Assembly (NCBI RefSeq): GCF_041320605.1
Contig: NZ_CP166679.1
Span: forward strand, 496,001 to 560,000
DNA from: Arenibacter antarcticus
GTDB lineage: Bacteria; Bacteroidota; Bacteroidia; Flavobacteriales; Flavobacteriaceae
Reading direction: 5' to 3'
DNA: 64,000 nucleotides
In this document: positions 56,577 through 64,000 of the stretch, in pieces
Layout: each line of letters begins with the position of its first letter
Numbering within the stretch: the first letter of the stretch is position 1
Notes under the pieces: generated by a model
The model's database searches: none
What the model was told of the DNA's origin: nothing
The model's input: only the letters and a program-made list of their open reading frames with translations
Made by a program: the position numbers and the translations under genes

Positions 56577-57410
56577 TTACACTAATGTTTGTTGATGTTG
56601 CGAACTACTTACTATGTTTCTGGCGTGGTCCATCACTATGGATCTGTGTTTTACTACCTCGCCTATGATAATGATAGCCGGATTGCTCAATTCCTCTTTG
56701 GCTACTATTTCTTGAATCGACCCTATGGTACCGATACCTACCTTTTCATTTTTACAGGTTCCGTTTTGGATTATAGCGATTGGGAGTCCCGATTTTCCTT
56801 CACCTTTAAACAAATCCACTATCTCGCCAAGCTTCCCCATTCCCATAAGTATTACTACCGTTGCGCTAGATTTCGCGGCCAAGGCCACATCTGCCGATAT
56901 TTTATGATTCTTGGTAGTTCCCGTGATCACCCAAAAACTTTCAGAAGCTCCTCTTTTCGTTACTGGGATATGTTGTGATGCTGGCACTGCCATTGATGAT
57001 GAGATTCCCGGGATCATGGCTACTTCCAATCCTTTGCTGGCTGCATAGTCCATTTCTTCGGCCCCTCTTCCAAAAACAAAGGGGTCGCCACCTTTTAATC
57101 TAACCACATGCCCATGCGAAAATGCCCTGCTAACAATTAGCTCATTTATTTGATCTTGCTGATAAGCATAACACCCTTTTCTTTTCCCGACAAAAATATG
57201 TTCGGCATCTGGGGCATATTCCAACAAGGAAGTATCTACAAGGGCGTCATAAAGGACCACATTGGCCGACTTTAAAACTCGTATTGCCTTAAGCGTAATG
57301 AGTTCCACATCTCCAGGCCCTGCGCCTACAACGGTCAATCGCTTAACCCTATTGGAACCTTGTACGGGTAAGGCATGTATAGTTTCTATGTTTTCAATTT
57401 TACTTATCAT
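56577..57410 (-). CDS. cobA: Uroporphyrinogen-III C-methyltransferase
   Basis: SAM-dependent double methylation of uroporphyrinogen III to precorrin-2, the entry to siroheme. VVGAGPGDVELITLKAIRVL, GGDPFVFGRGAEEM, VIPGISSSMAVPA and VILMGMGKL are the family blocks. At 277 residues it has no dehydrogenase/ferrochelatase domain, so another enzyme must finish siroheme. It lies 4 bp after the sulfite reductase gene that uses siroheme. Confidence 0.94.
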   Translation of the reverse strand: MISKIENIETIHALPVQGSNRVKRLTVVGAGPGDVELITLKAIRVLKSANVVLYDALVDTSLLEYAPDAEHIFVGKRKGCYAYQQDQINELIVSRAFSHGHVVRLKGGDPFVFGRGAEEMDYAASKGLEVAMIPGISSSMAVPASQHIPVTKRGASESFWVITGTTKNHKISADVALAAKSSATVVILMGMGKLGEIVDLFKGEGKSGLPIAIIQNGTCKNEKVGIGTIGSIQEIVAKEELSNPAIIIIGEVVKHRSIVMDHARNIVSSSQHQQTLV

Positions 57411-57414
57411 GCGC

Positions 57415-59505
57415 TTAGGCTGTTGTCAGTTCTAGTTGTCTATACGTTTCCACTTCGCTTAAAAATGTCCCTGCATCTTCTAAATACGACTTTGCAAAAG
57501 ATTCCGTTGGTGCGTTCTCCTTTAATTGAAGCACCGTTTTCTCAAATCCTTTTTCCAATTTAAATTTCCCAGTGGCCACGAACAGTTTGTCAAAATCTTT
57601 AATAATACTGATATGGGTATTTACCTTGGTATTTTCGGAGGTCAAAAGCGCTTTTGCAGTGTTAACCATAGAAGAATAGGAGTGGTAAATACTTGCCGCC
57701 CATTTTTCTTCTTCCAAATTCAATTTTGCCGTTTCCAATTTTTCCTGACTGTCAAATAATAGGGTCGCTATTAAATCGATGACCACTCCTGCACATTCCC
57801 CTACTCCAATAGCCTGTTCATATTTTTCCGTGTTACCCCAATCGATAAAATCTGAAGGGCTTAGGTTTTCCACATCGGACAAAGGCTTTAAATACTCATA
57901 GAAATACATTTGTCCTTTTTCTTCGTAGTACTCCACAAAGGTCTTCCCATTCCCGTTTAGATCAAAGTCGTCCAAAATTGATCGCAGAGCCTGAGGTCCT
58001 CGTTTACTTGGGATCTTAATTACCTTATCTGCATAACGACCATTGCCATCACCCAAATTACCGCCGCCTAAAAGTACCTGTAGGGCAGGCGCTACTAATT
58101 TATTCTTGGTCCTCACCGACATGCCTTGAAATCCAATATTGGCCATATTGTGCTGTCCACAAGCGTTCATACATCCGCTTATTTTTATTACTACATCCGG
58201 ATTATTAATATAATGTGGATATTCTGCCTTAATCACCTTTTCCAATTTATCGGCAATTCCAGTACTACTGGCAATTCCTAGGTTACAGGTATCAGTTCCT
58301 GGACAAGCGGTGATATCTACTGCAGTATTGTATCCGATTTCGACAAAATCGAGTTTTTTTAGTTCTTGATAAAAGAAAGGCAATATAGATTCCTTAACAT
58401 GGGGAATCAATATATTTTGACGCAAGGTTAACCTGACTTCACCAGCGGCATATTTTTCTACCAAATCGGCCAACTGTCTTGCCTTATCAATATAAAAATC
58501 ACCCAACAATACTTTAATTCCGACTGCAACATACCCCTGTTGCTTTTGCGGCACCAAATTGGTAGATTTCCAAAGTTCAAAACTATTATGGTCCTCTATG
58601 ATTGCCTTTGGAGCTTCAGTTTCTGCTACGTTGATCTTGGGATAGGATTCTGGGTCAATTTCATAGGTTTTAAATGGAACAGCCAGTTGTTCTTCTTCCA
58701 ATAATTTCTTAAATCCGTCCAGTCCAATATCCTTCAAAAGAAATTTCATTCTGGCCTTCGCCCTGCTCTTACGTTCCCCATAACGGTCAAAAACACGCAC
58801 CACACCTTCCATCAATGGAATGATTTGATCTGCGGGAAGGAAAGAATACATTTCATCTGCAAGTCTTGGCTGGGAGCCCAAGCCGCCGCCCAACATCACC
58901 TTAAATCCCCTTACGCCATTCTCAATTTTAGCAATAAAGCCAAGATCGTGCATGTAGGAAAGTCCAGTATCGGTATCCGAGGCTGAAAAAGAAACCTTAA
59001 ATTTCCTTCCCATTTCCTGACTTATTGGGTTTCTTAAAAAGTATTGGAATAAGGCATCGGCATAAGGAGAAACATCAAATGGCTCACTTACATCTATTCC
59101 CGCCGTTTCGCTAGCCGTAACATTACGCACCGTGTTACCACAGGCTTCACGGATAGTAATGGCATCTCTTTCCAACTGGGCCCATAATTCCGGGGTGCGA
59201 TTAATATCCACATAATGGATCTGTATATCCTGACGCGTAGTAATATGTAAACGTCCCGTGGAATACTCCTCGGACACTTCACAAATTCTCCTCAGCTGTT
59301 GGGAAGTAACTTTTCCATAGGGCAATTTTATCCTGACCATTTGGACCCCAGGTTGTCTTTGTCCGTAAATTCCTCTGGCCAAACGTAGACTACGGAATTT
59401 TTCCTCGTCTAATTTTCCACCTTGAAATTCATGGATCTTATTAGCTAAGGCAATGATATCCTTTTCTACTACCGGGTTTTCCAATTCTGTCCTGAAACTC
59501 TGCAT
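57415..59505 (-). CDS. Siroheme sulfite reductase with C-terminal helical extension
   Basis: A 696-residue protein. Residues about 1-560 hold two ferredoxin-like and two siroheme/4Fe-4S half-domains of the nitrite/sulfite reductase family; the cluster ligands are Cys401, Cys407, Cys445 and Cys449 (CPGTDTC, CMNAC). From about 565 on there is an extra all-helical domain of some 125 residues, probably HEPN-like. Context (cysNDH) favours sulfite rather than nitrite. A 21-bp operator candidate lies 49 bp upstream. Confidence 0.9.
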   Translation of the reverse strand: MQSFRTELENPVVEKDIIALANKIHEFQGGKLDEEKFRSLRLARGIYGQRQPGVQMVRIKLPYGKVTSQQLRRICEVSEEYSTGRLHITTRQDIQIHYVDINRTPELWAQLERDAITIREACGNTVRNVTASETAGIDVSEPFDVSPYADALFQYFLRNPISQEMGRKFKVSFSASDTDTGLSYMHDLGFIAKIENGVRGFKVMLGGGLGSQPRLADEMYSFLPADQIIPLMEGVVRVFDRYGERKSRAKARMKFLLKDIGLDGFKKLLEEEQLAVPFKTYEIDPESYPKINVAETEAPKAIIEDHNSFELWKSTNLVPQKQQGYVAVGIKVLLGDFYIDKARQLADLVEKYAAGEVRLTLRQNILIPHVKESILPFFYQELKKLDFVEIGYNTAVDITACPGTDTCNLGIASSTGIADKLEKVIKAEYPHYINNPDVVIKISGCMNACGQHNMANIGFQGMSVRTKNKLVAPALQVLLGGGNLGDGNGRYADKVIKIPSKRGPQALRSILDDFDLNGNGKTFVEYYEEKGQMYFYEYLKPLSDVENLSPSDFIDWGNTEKYEQAIGVGECAGVVIDLIATLLFDSQEKLETAKLNLEEEKWAASIYHSYSSMVNTAKALLTSENTKVNTHISIIKDFDKLFVATGKFKLEKGFEKTVLQLKENAPTESFAKSYLEDAGTFLSEVETYRQLELTTA

Positions 59506-59553
59506 GATCCTTGTTTTATGAATTCAAATAATGATTTACTTTCTAATTATATA

Positions 59554-59574
59554 GTATCTCTATAGAAATAATAG
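59554..59574 (-). promoter_or_regulatory. Rrf2-type operator candidate (site C)
   Basis: A 21-bp block with CTATAG and AATAATAG upstream of the sulfite reductase gene. It aligns with sites A (62928-62948) and B (63008-63028); the shared core is CTAT-n-G, then n5-6, then RTAG. Positioned 49 bp before the start codon, consistent with control of the sulfite reductase/cobA unit. Confidence 0.5.
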
Positions 59575-59618
59575 ATTACTATAAAGCAGCCTTACCACGT
59601 TAGATAGGCATAGGTTAT

Positions 59619-60866
59619 TTACTCAATAAATCCTACCCCTGCCGTACTATTGCTCTGATTATCTATTAGGATAAAAGAACCGTTGGTACGGTGCTCTTTA
59701 AACGTATCGTAAAAAATAGGCTTGTTTAATCTAAAGGTTACTTGTGCAATATCGTTCATTGCCAAAGCACTTATTCCTTTTTCTATTCCGGAATAGTCTG
59801 GCTTTATTTTATGATGGATATTTTCTACTTTGGCCAATACTTTGTTTACCCCGTGTTGTAGTACATACTTATTGCCAACACTTAATTCTCTGGAGTCCAT
59901 CCAAGAAACCGTGGCTGTAAATTCCTTTTCAACCTTAGGCAAATCGTTTGCTTTCACCAACATATCCCCTCTACTTACATTAATTTCATCTTCCAATGTG
60001 ATGGTAACAGAGGACCTTCGTGTAGCAGTTTGATACTTCTTATCATAGAAATAAATATCCTTTATTCTAGATCTGGTCATAGATGGCAGCACTACCACCT
60101 CATCACCAACACTCAATTCCCCTCCGTAGACTTTCCCTGCAAACCCTCTAAAATCGTGAAATTCCTCGGTTTTAGGTCGGATTACATATTGTACCGGAAA
60201 TCTTGGAGTACCTACATTGTAAATATCCGCTCTATCCAAGCCTTCAAAATGCTCCAACAAGGTCTGCCCCTTATACCAAGTCATCCGATCTGAGCGGTTA
60301 ACCACATTATCGCCTTTTAGGGCACTAACTGGAATAAAAGTGATTTTCTGATCCTGATAATCACGTTTCCCCATCAGCTCCTCAAAATCGGTCTTGATCT
60401 CCTGGTATCGTTCCTCTGAAAAATCTACAAGATCCATTTTGTTTATGGCTACTATTACATCTTTAATCCTCAGAAGGTTGTTGATGAAAAAATGCCTATG
60501 GGTCTGTTCTATTACTCCTTTTCTAGCATCAATTAGTATAATTGCTGCCTGAGAGGTAGAGGCACCGGTAACCATATTTCTAGTATATTCTACATGTCCA
60601 GGGGTATCGGCTATGATATAACTCTTGGTATGGGTAGAAAAATATATATGGGCAACATCTATGGTAATTCCCTGCTCCCTTTCGGCCACTAGACCATCGG
60701 TCACCAAGGAGAAGTCCAGATAATCATATCCTTTCTGCTTACTGGTTTTTTCTATGGCCTCCAATTTATCATCGGTAAGGGATTTGGTATCGTACAGCAA
60801 TCGTCCGATCAGGGTACTTTTACCATCATCCACACTTCCTGCCGTTGCTATTTTTAGTACTTCCAT
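59619..60866 (-). CDS. cysN: Sulfate adenylyltransferase subunit 1
   Basis: GTPase subunit of ATP sulfurylase, EF-Tu-like. G1 GSVDDGKSTL (10-19), G3 DTPGHVEY, G4 NKMD, followed by two beta-barrel domains. Its 415 residues contain no APS-kinase extension, unlike the CysNC fusions of some bacteria. It works with CysD, whose gene lies 89 bp upstream in the operon. Confidence 0.95.
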   Translation of the reverse strand: MEVLKIATAGSVDDGKSTLIGRLLYDTKSLTDDKLEAIEKTSKQKGYDYLDFSLVTDGLVAEREQGITIDVAHIYFSTHTKSYIIADTPGHVEYTRNMVTGASTSQAAIILIDARKGVIEQTHRHFFINNLLRIKDVIVAINKMDLVDFSEERYQEIKTDFEELMGKRDYQDQKITFIPVSALKGDNVVNRSDRMTWYKGQTLLEHFEGLDRADIYNVGTPRFPVQYVIRPKTEEFHDFRGFAGKVYGGELSVGDEVVVLPSMTRSRIKDIYFYDKKYQTATRRSSVTITLEDEINVSRGDMLVKANDLPKVEKEFTATVSWMDSRELSVGNKYVLQHGVNKVLAKVENIHHKIKPDYSGIEKGISALAMNDIAQVTFRLNKPIFYDTFKEHRTNGSFILIDNQSNSTAGVGFIE

Positions 60867-60955
60867 TATTCAGTCTTAAGTATTGAGTATTGAGAGGTAT
60901 AATTAATCTGTCAAGCAGCTTATAGTGTTCCTCTTGTTTGTGCTTATAGGAACTT

Positions 60956-61963
60956 CTAAAAGTATCCTTGTTGCTTTCTTTTTTCCATGGCGGCCTCAGA
61001 TCGTTTATCATCTATTCTAGCCCCTCTTTCCGAAATCTTGGATTCCCTGATTTCCCCTACCACCTTTTCTATTGTATCGGCATGGGAAAGTACGGCAGAG
61101 GTACAGCTCATATCCCCTACGGTTCTAAAACGGACCATACGCTCTTCTACAAGCTCGTCCTTGGCACGGAAAACCACCTCATCTTCTGCAGACCAGATAA
61201 AACCATCTCTTAAAAATATTTTACGTTTATGCGCAAAATAAATCGATGGAATTTCAATTTCTTCTTTTTGGATATAGCTCCAAACATCCAATTCCGTCCA
61301 GTTGCTTATAGGAAATACCCTTACATTCTGTCCCAACTCAATCTGACCGTTCAACATATCGAACACTTCTGGGCGTTGGTTTTTTTCATCCCATTGCCCA
61401 AAATCGTCCCGAACGGAAAAAATGCGTTCCTTGGCACGTGCTTTTTCCTCATCCCTTCTTGCACCACCTATACAGGCATCAAACTTAAACTCCTCAATAG
61501 CATCCAATAAAGTAGTCGTTTGTAAGATATTCCTACTCGCATATTTACCAGATTCTTCTACCACTTTTCCTTGATCTATAGAATCTTGTACATTCCTTAC
61601 AATCAATTCTACCCCGAGCTCTTTCACCAATTTATCCCTAAAGGCAATGGTTTCTGGAAAATTGTGCCCCGTATCTATGTGCATCAAGGGAAATGGGATC
61701 TTTGCGGGGAAAAATGCTTTTTGCGCTAATCTCACCAAGGTAATGGAATCCTTTCCTCCTGAAAACAAAAGGACAGGCCTTTCAAATTGCGCCGCTACCT
61801 CCCTAAGAATATAGATAGCCTCGCTCTCCAAATCGTTATTTATAAGTACCTCTAGCACCCTAGACTGATTAACGTCTATTTCTGTGTCCAAATCTGATTC
61901 TATTATGCTCAAAATAGTATTGTTATTTGATTTATTTTCACCTTTAAAAAAAGCTTCTTTCAA
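60956..61963 (-). CDS. cysD: Sulfate adenylyltransferase subunit 2
   Basis: Catalytic subunit of ATP sulfurylase that makes APS from sulfate and ATP. The PP-loop is LLFSGGKDSITL (residues about 67-78); MHIDTGHNFPET, GGARRDEEKARAKER and VFPISNWTELDVWSYI are typical. At 335 residues it has about 25-30 extra at the N-terminus compared with E. coli CysD (302), with no alternative Met before the conserved part. It follows cysH (17-bp gap). Confidence 0.95.
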   Translation of the reverse strand: MKEAFFKGENKSNNNTILSIIESDLDTEIDVNQSRVLEVLINNDLESEAIYILREVAAQFERPVLLFSGGKDSITLVRLAQKAFFPAKIPFPLMHIDTGHNFPETIAFRDKLVKELGVELIVRNVQDSIDQGKVVEESGKYASRNILQTTTLLDAIEEFKFDACIGGARRDEEKARAKERIFSVRDDFGQWDEKNQRPEVFDMLNGQIELGQNVRVFPISNWTELDVWSYIQKEEIEIPSIYFAHKRKIFLRDGFIWSAEDEVVFRAKDELVEERMVRFRTVGDMSCTSAVLSHADTIEKVVGEIRESKISERGARIDDKRSEAAMEKRKQQGYF

Positions 61964-61980
61964 CCGTTATTAATCTCTTA

Positions 61981-62604
61981 TTATGTATGCAATCCACATT
62001 CCCTATGTTCCAAAACCTTGGTAGGATCGAAATATTTATGCTCATTGGGGAGGTTTTTTAATTTTAAATAACTGTCCAATTGACTGTCATTATAATGATA
62101 AAACGGACTTACTTTTAACACCCCATCCTTACTAAGACTTAAAATATCCAAAGAATCCCTTAGTGCAGTCTGACCTTTCCTAAGATTGGTGAACCAGACA
62201 TCTGGACCATGTTCCTCCATCGCCCTTTTAAATGGCTCTAACTTCACCTGTTCCGTAAAGAGGGCATGCCTTGGATCATCTATCCCTGGAATTCCCATAA
62301 TAGCATCCCTATGTGCAGATGTCTGCTTCGGCACATACAACTTAATGTTTAATTGTAATCGCTTTATCAATTCCTCGGCATGTTGATAGGTTTGCGGGGT
62401 ATTGTATCCTGTATCGCACCAGATTACCGGAATATTGGAACTCACTTCGGTAACCGCATTTAAAATAGCCACTTCATAGGGTCTAAAGTTTGTTGTCACC
62501 AATGGCCTTTGTGCATATTGAATAGCCCATGAAATAATCTCTTCGGGCGGAATACCTTTAAACTGCTGATTTAAATTGAGTATTTGTTGCTCTGTAAATG
62601 CCAT
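61981..62604 (-). CDS. cysH: Phosphoadenylyl-sulfate reductase
   Basis: Reduces (P)APS to sulfite using thioredoxin or glutaredoxin. It has the PP-loop-like TTNFRPYEVAILNAV, WCDTGYNTPQTY and the C-terminal catalytic ECGLHT. Only two Cys are present in 207 residues, so the two CC pairs that bind 4Fe-4S in APS reductases are missing; this points to the PAPS type, which needs APS kinase (cysC). No cysC is in the window. Confidence 0.93.
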   Translation of the reverse strand: MAFTEQQILNLNQQFKGIPPEEIISWAIQYAQRPLVTTNFRPYEVAILNAVTEVSSNIPVIWCDTGYNTPQTYQHAEELIKRLQLNIKLYVPKQTSAHRDAIMGIPGIDDPRHALFTEQVKLEPFKRAMEEHGPDVWFTNLRKGQTALRDSLDILSLSKDGVLKVSPFYHYNDSQLDSYLKLKNLPNEHKYFDPTKVLEHRECGLHT

Positions 62605-62639
62605 TGCTTAATTATTTTGTTCCTCGTTATCTTATTCTA

Positions 62640-62906
62640 CTACCTCCCCCAATTGATTCTATCCCAAATTCTTTCGTGAAAGAAATACAATAACATCTTC
62701 GTAAAAAGCTCTACCAGCCCGATAGAGAATGCCACTGATAAGGTTCCTGTAACCAACCATGAAATTATAATGGTATCCAAGGTCCCAATAAATCTCCAAC
62801 TAATAGACTTAACGATACTCCGCTTCGGATTCTCCGATCGACTATCCGCTTTGTAGCTTTTTGAAACCGTACTGTTATTATTGGCAATCAACTGGTCTGC
62901 GATCAT
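62640..62906 (-). CDS. DUF2061 membrane protein of the sulfate operon
   Basis: An 88-residue protein with about 30 polar residues, then one or two membrane helices (about 38-76) matching DUF2061: KSISWRFIGTLDTIIISWLVTG...ELFTKMLLYFFHERIWDRI. It lies 35 bp before cysH and is the first gene of the unit. Homologues are often found next to sulfate-assimilation genes in Bacteroidota; function is unknown. A role in sulfate or sulfite movement is only a guess. Confidence 0.88.
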   Translation of the reverse strand: MIADQLIANNNSTVSKSYKADSRSENPKRSIVKSISWRFIGTLDTIIISWLVTGTLSVAFSIGLVELFTKMLLYFFHERIWDRINWGR

Positions 62907-62927
62907 GTGGCAAAATACTTATAGTTT

Positions 62928-62948
62928 ATTATCCTATCGATTTAATAG
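62928..62948 (-). promoter_or_regulatory. Rrf2-type operator candidate (site A)
   Basis: ATTATCCTATCG followed by ATTTAATAG (plus strand). Seventeen of 21 positions equal those of site B, 80 bp away. It ends 22 bp before the DUF2061 start, where it would overlap the promoter or transcription start of the cys operon. Confidence 0.6.
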
Positions 62949-63007
62949 AGTAAGCAAAAATAGAACTATTTTGAAAAAATTTATATGAATTCCTAAACAT
63001 TTTTCCA

Positions 63008-63028
63008 ATTACCCTATAGTTTTAGTAG
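63008..63028 (-). promoter_or_regulatory. Rrf2-type operator candidate (site B)
   Basis: ATTACCCTATAG followed by TTTTAGTAG (plus strand), then ATTAA, which also follows site C almost unchanged. Lies between the Rrf2 gene and the cys operon, 80 bp upstream of site A. Probable binding site of the neighbouring Rrf2 regulator. Confidence 0.6.
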
Positions 63029-63121
63029 ATTAATAAAAAATGAGTAAAAAAAATGCAGATTTACTATCCTTTGGAAGGAAGTTGATAAATATTATTCGTT
63101 AAAATTTAATAAAGTTCCCTT

Positions 63122-63532
63122 TTATGACACTAGATCTGCCAGGGTATTGTTCTTAAACACTTCCAAGGTACTATCCCTCACCTTAAGCATTAGTATGTGT
63201 ACCGAACAGTTTGCTTCATCTGGACAATCGTCACATTTTTCATAGAAATTTAAGCTTACGCAAGGCACCATGGCTATAGGTCCTTCCAATACCCGCATCA
63301 CGGTGGTCATGGGAATATCCTTGGGATCCTTAATAAGGTAGTAGCCACCGCCCTTTCCTTTTTTAGAACCAAGGATGCCGGTCTTTCTTAGGGTGAGAAG
63401 TATGCTCTCTAAAAATTTTTGTGAGATGTTCTCCTGTTTCGCTATCTCTGAAATTTGAACGGGCTGTCGCCCTTTTTGCGTCGCAAGAAAGGTAAGCGCT
63501 TTTAAACCGTATTTAGTTTTTTTTGAAAGCAT
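63122..63532 (-). CDS. Rrf2-family regulator with cysteine cluster
   Basis: A 136-residue Rrf2 (IscR/CymR-type) transcription factor. Winged helix 1-70, with recognition helix ISQKFLESILLTLRKTG and wing KKGKGGGYYL. Residues 91-112 carry Cys91, Cys100, Cys103, Cys109 and His112; IscR ligates 2Fe-2S by three Cys and one His in a similar loop, though the spacing differs. It lies just upstream of the sulfate operon, so I infer it senses Fe-S or sulfur status and binds the 21-bp sites nearby. Confidence 0.93.
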   Translation of the reverse strand: MLSKKTKYGLKALTFLATQKGRQPVQISEIAKQENISQKFLESILLTLRKTGILGSKKGKGGGYYLIKDPKDIPMTTVMRVLEGPIAMVPCVSLNFYEKCDDCPDEANCSVHILMLKVRDSTLEVFKNNTLADLVS

Positions 63533-63619
63533 GGAGCGAAGATAAGGAAAATTGGATATTTAAACCCGTAAAACATTAAGAGCTAAAAATATCCTTAATT
63601 CACCTCATTGACAATGCTA

Positions 63620-64000
63620 CTAGCTATCCAGAGCCTGCTCTATATCGGCAATAATATCGTCTATATGCTCTAGACCTACCGATACACGGACCATTCCATC
63701 CGTAATTCCAGTTGCCAACCTATCTTTGGTAGAAAGCTTGCTATGGGTTGTAGATGCGGGATGGGTCACAATACTCCTGGCATCTCCTAGATTTGCAGAA
63801 AGGGATAGCATCTTAATGGCATCAAAAAAGTTGCGCCCTGCCCCCACACCACCTTCTATTTCAAAAGCCACCACACAACCTCCAGCCTTCATCTGCCGCT
63901 TTGCTATTTCGTATTGAGGATGAGATTTTAGGAAGGGATATTTCACCCAATTTACCTTGGGATGTCCTTCCAAAAATTGAGCTAGTTTAAGGGCATTCTC
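63620..64000 (-). CDS. Trans-sulfuration enzyme (Cys/Met metabolism PLP family), 3' part
   Basis: The frame is open through the window end (ENALKLAQFLEGHP at the edge), so only the C-terminal 126 residues are seen. VRVSVGLEHIDDIIADIEQAL is the typical C-terminus of the cystathionine gamma-synthase / O-acetylhomoserine sulfhydrylase family, and SLGDAR-like SANLGDARSIVTHPASTTHS is the PLP-domain-adjacent block. With sulfate-reduction genes next to it, homocysteine synthesis by sulfhydrylation is the likely role, but cystathionine synthase cannot be excluded. Confidence 0.88.
   Translation of the reverse strand, partial: ENALKLAQFLEGHPKVNWVKYPFLKSHPQYEIAKRQMKAGGCVVAFEIEGGVGAGRNFFDAIKMLSLSANLGDARSIVTHPASTTHSKLSTKDRLATGITDGMVRVSVGLEHIDDIIADIEQALDS

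Overview
The window is a chromosomal segment of a Bacteroidota bacterium, almost certainly a member of the Flavobacteriaceae. The evidence is the gliding genes gldA, gldB and gldC, the flavobacterial form of the division and cell-wall (dcw) cluster, a split cobalamin-dependent methionine synthase, head-GIN lipoproteins, moderately AT-rich DNA, and promoters that fit the Bacteroidota TTG / TAnnTTTG pattern. I cannot name the genus. Nearly everything is core metabolism; there is no prophage, insertion sequence, CRISPR array or defence island.

Layout. 1-0.8 kb: hairpin-rich non-coding DNA and tRNA-Arg(TCG). 0.8-17 kb: the dcw cluster on the minus strand, transcribed mraZ-rsmH-ftsL-ftsI-murE-mraY-murD-ftsW-murG-murC-ftsQ-ftsA-ftsZ, followed by a YqeY-like gene. 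17-25 kb: an alpha/beta hydrolase, the ribosome-assembly GTPase EngB behind a duplicated leader, gldC-gldB, nadE, an atypical response regulator, and dnaG with a degenerate zinc finger. 25-32 kb: a truncated outer-membrane protein gene, a polyprenyl synthase, rlmN, queA, aroA, a MazG-like enzyme, dtd and rsgA. 33-37.6 kb: a Phe/Tyr operon (prephenate dehydratase, aminotransferase, prephenate dehydrogenase, DAHP synthase/chorismate mutase). 37.8-42 kb: gldA, a molybdate ABC transporter operon and a BLUF photoreceptor. 42-48.6 kb: envelope and sugar-related accessory genes. 49-55 kb: a methionine/one-carbon operon (metH N-terminal part, threonine dehydratase, metH C-terminal part, metF). 55-64 kb: assimilatory sulfate reduction (ferredoxin-NADP reductase, cobA, sulfite reductase, cysN, cysD, cysH, a DUF2061 membrane protein), an Rrf2 regulator, and the 3' part of a trans-sulfuration enzyme gene running off the end.

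The most informative signals lie between genes. (1) The Phe/Tyr operon is preceded by an unannotated 23-residue leader peptide with 7 Phe and 3 Tyr codons, an intrinsic terminator, and a 9-bp antiterminator pairing: a classical ribosome-mediated attenuator. (2) A SAM-I riboswitch precedes the methionine operon. (3) Three copies of a 21-bp motif precede the sulfate-reduction genes, next to a cysteine-rich Rrf2 regulator. (4) Three GTGGT boxes with 10-bp periodicity lie just upstream of mraZ and form a probable MraZ autoregulatory operator. (5) EngB has a leader in which its own translation start region is repeated. Two protein-level oddities are a response regulator with Glu at the phospho-acceptor position and a DnaG in which all four zinc ligands are replaced.

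Together the right-hand 15 kb describes sulfate to sulfide to homocysteine/methionine, with SAM sensing at the methionine end and a possible Fe-S sensing regulator at the sulfate end.
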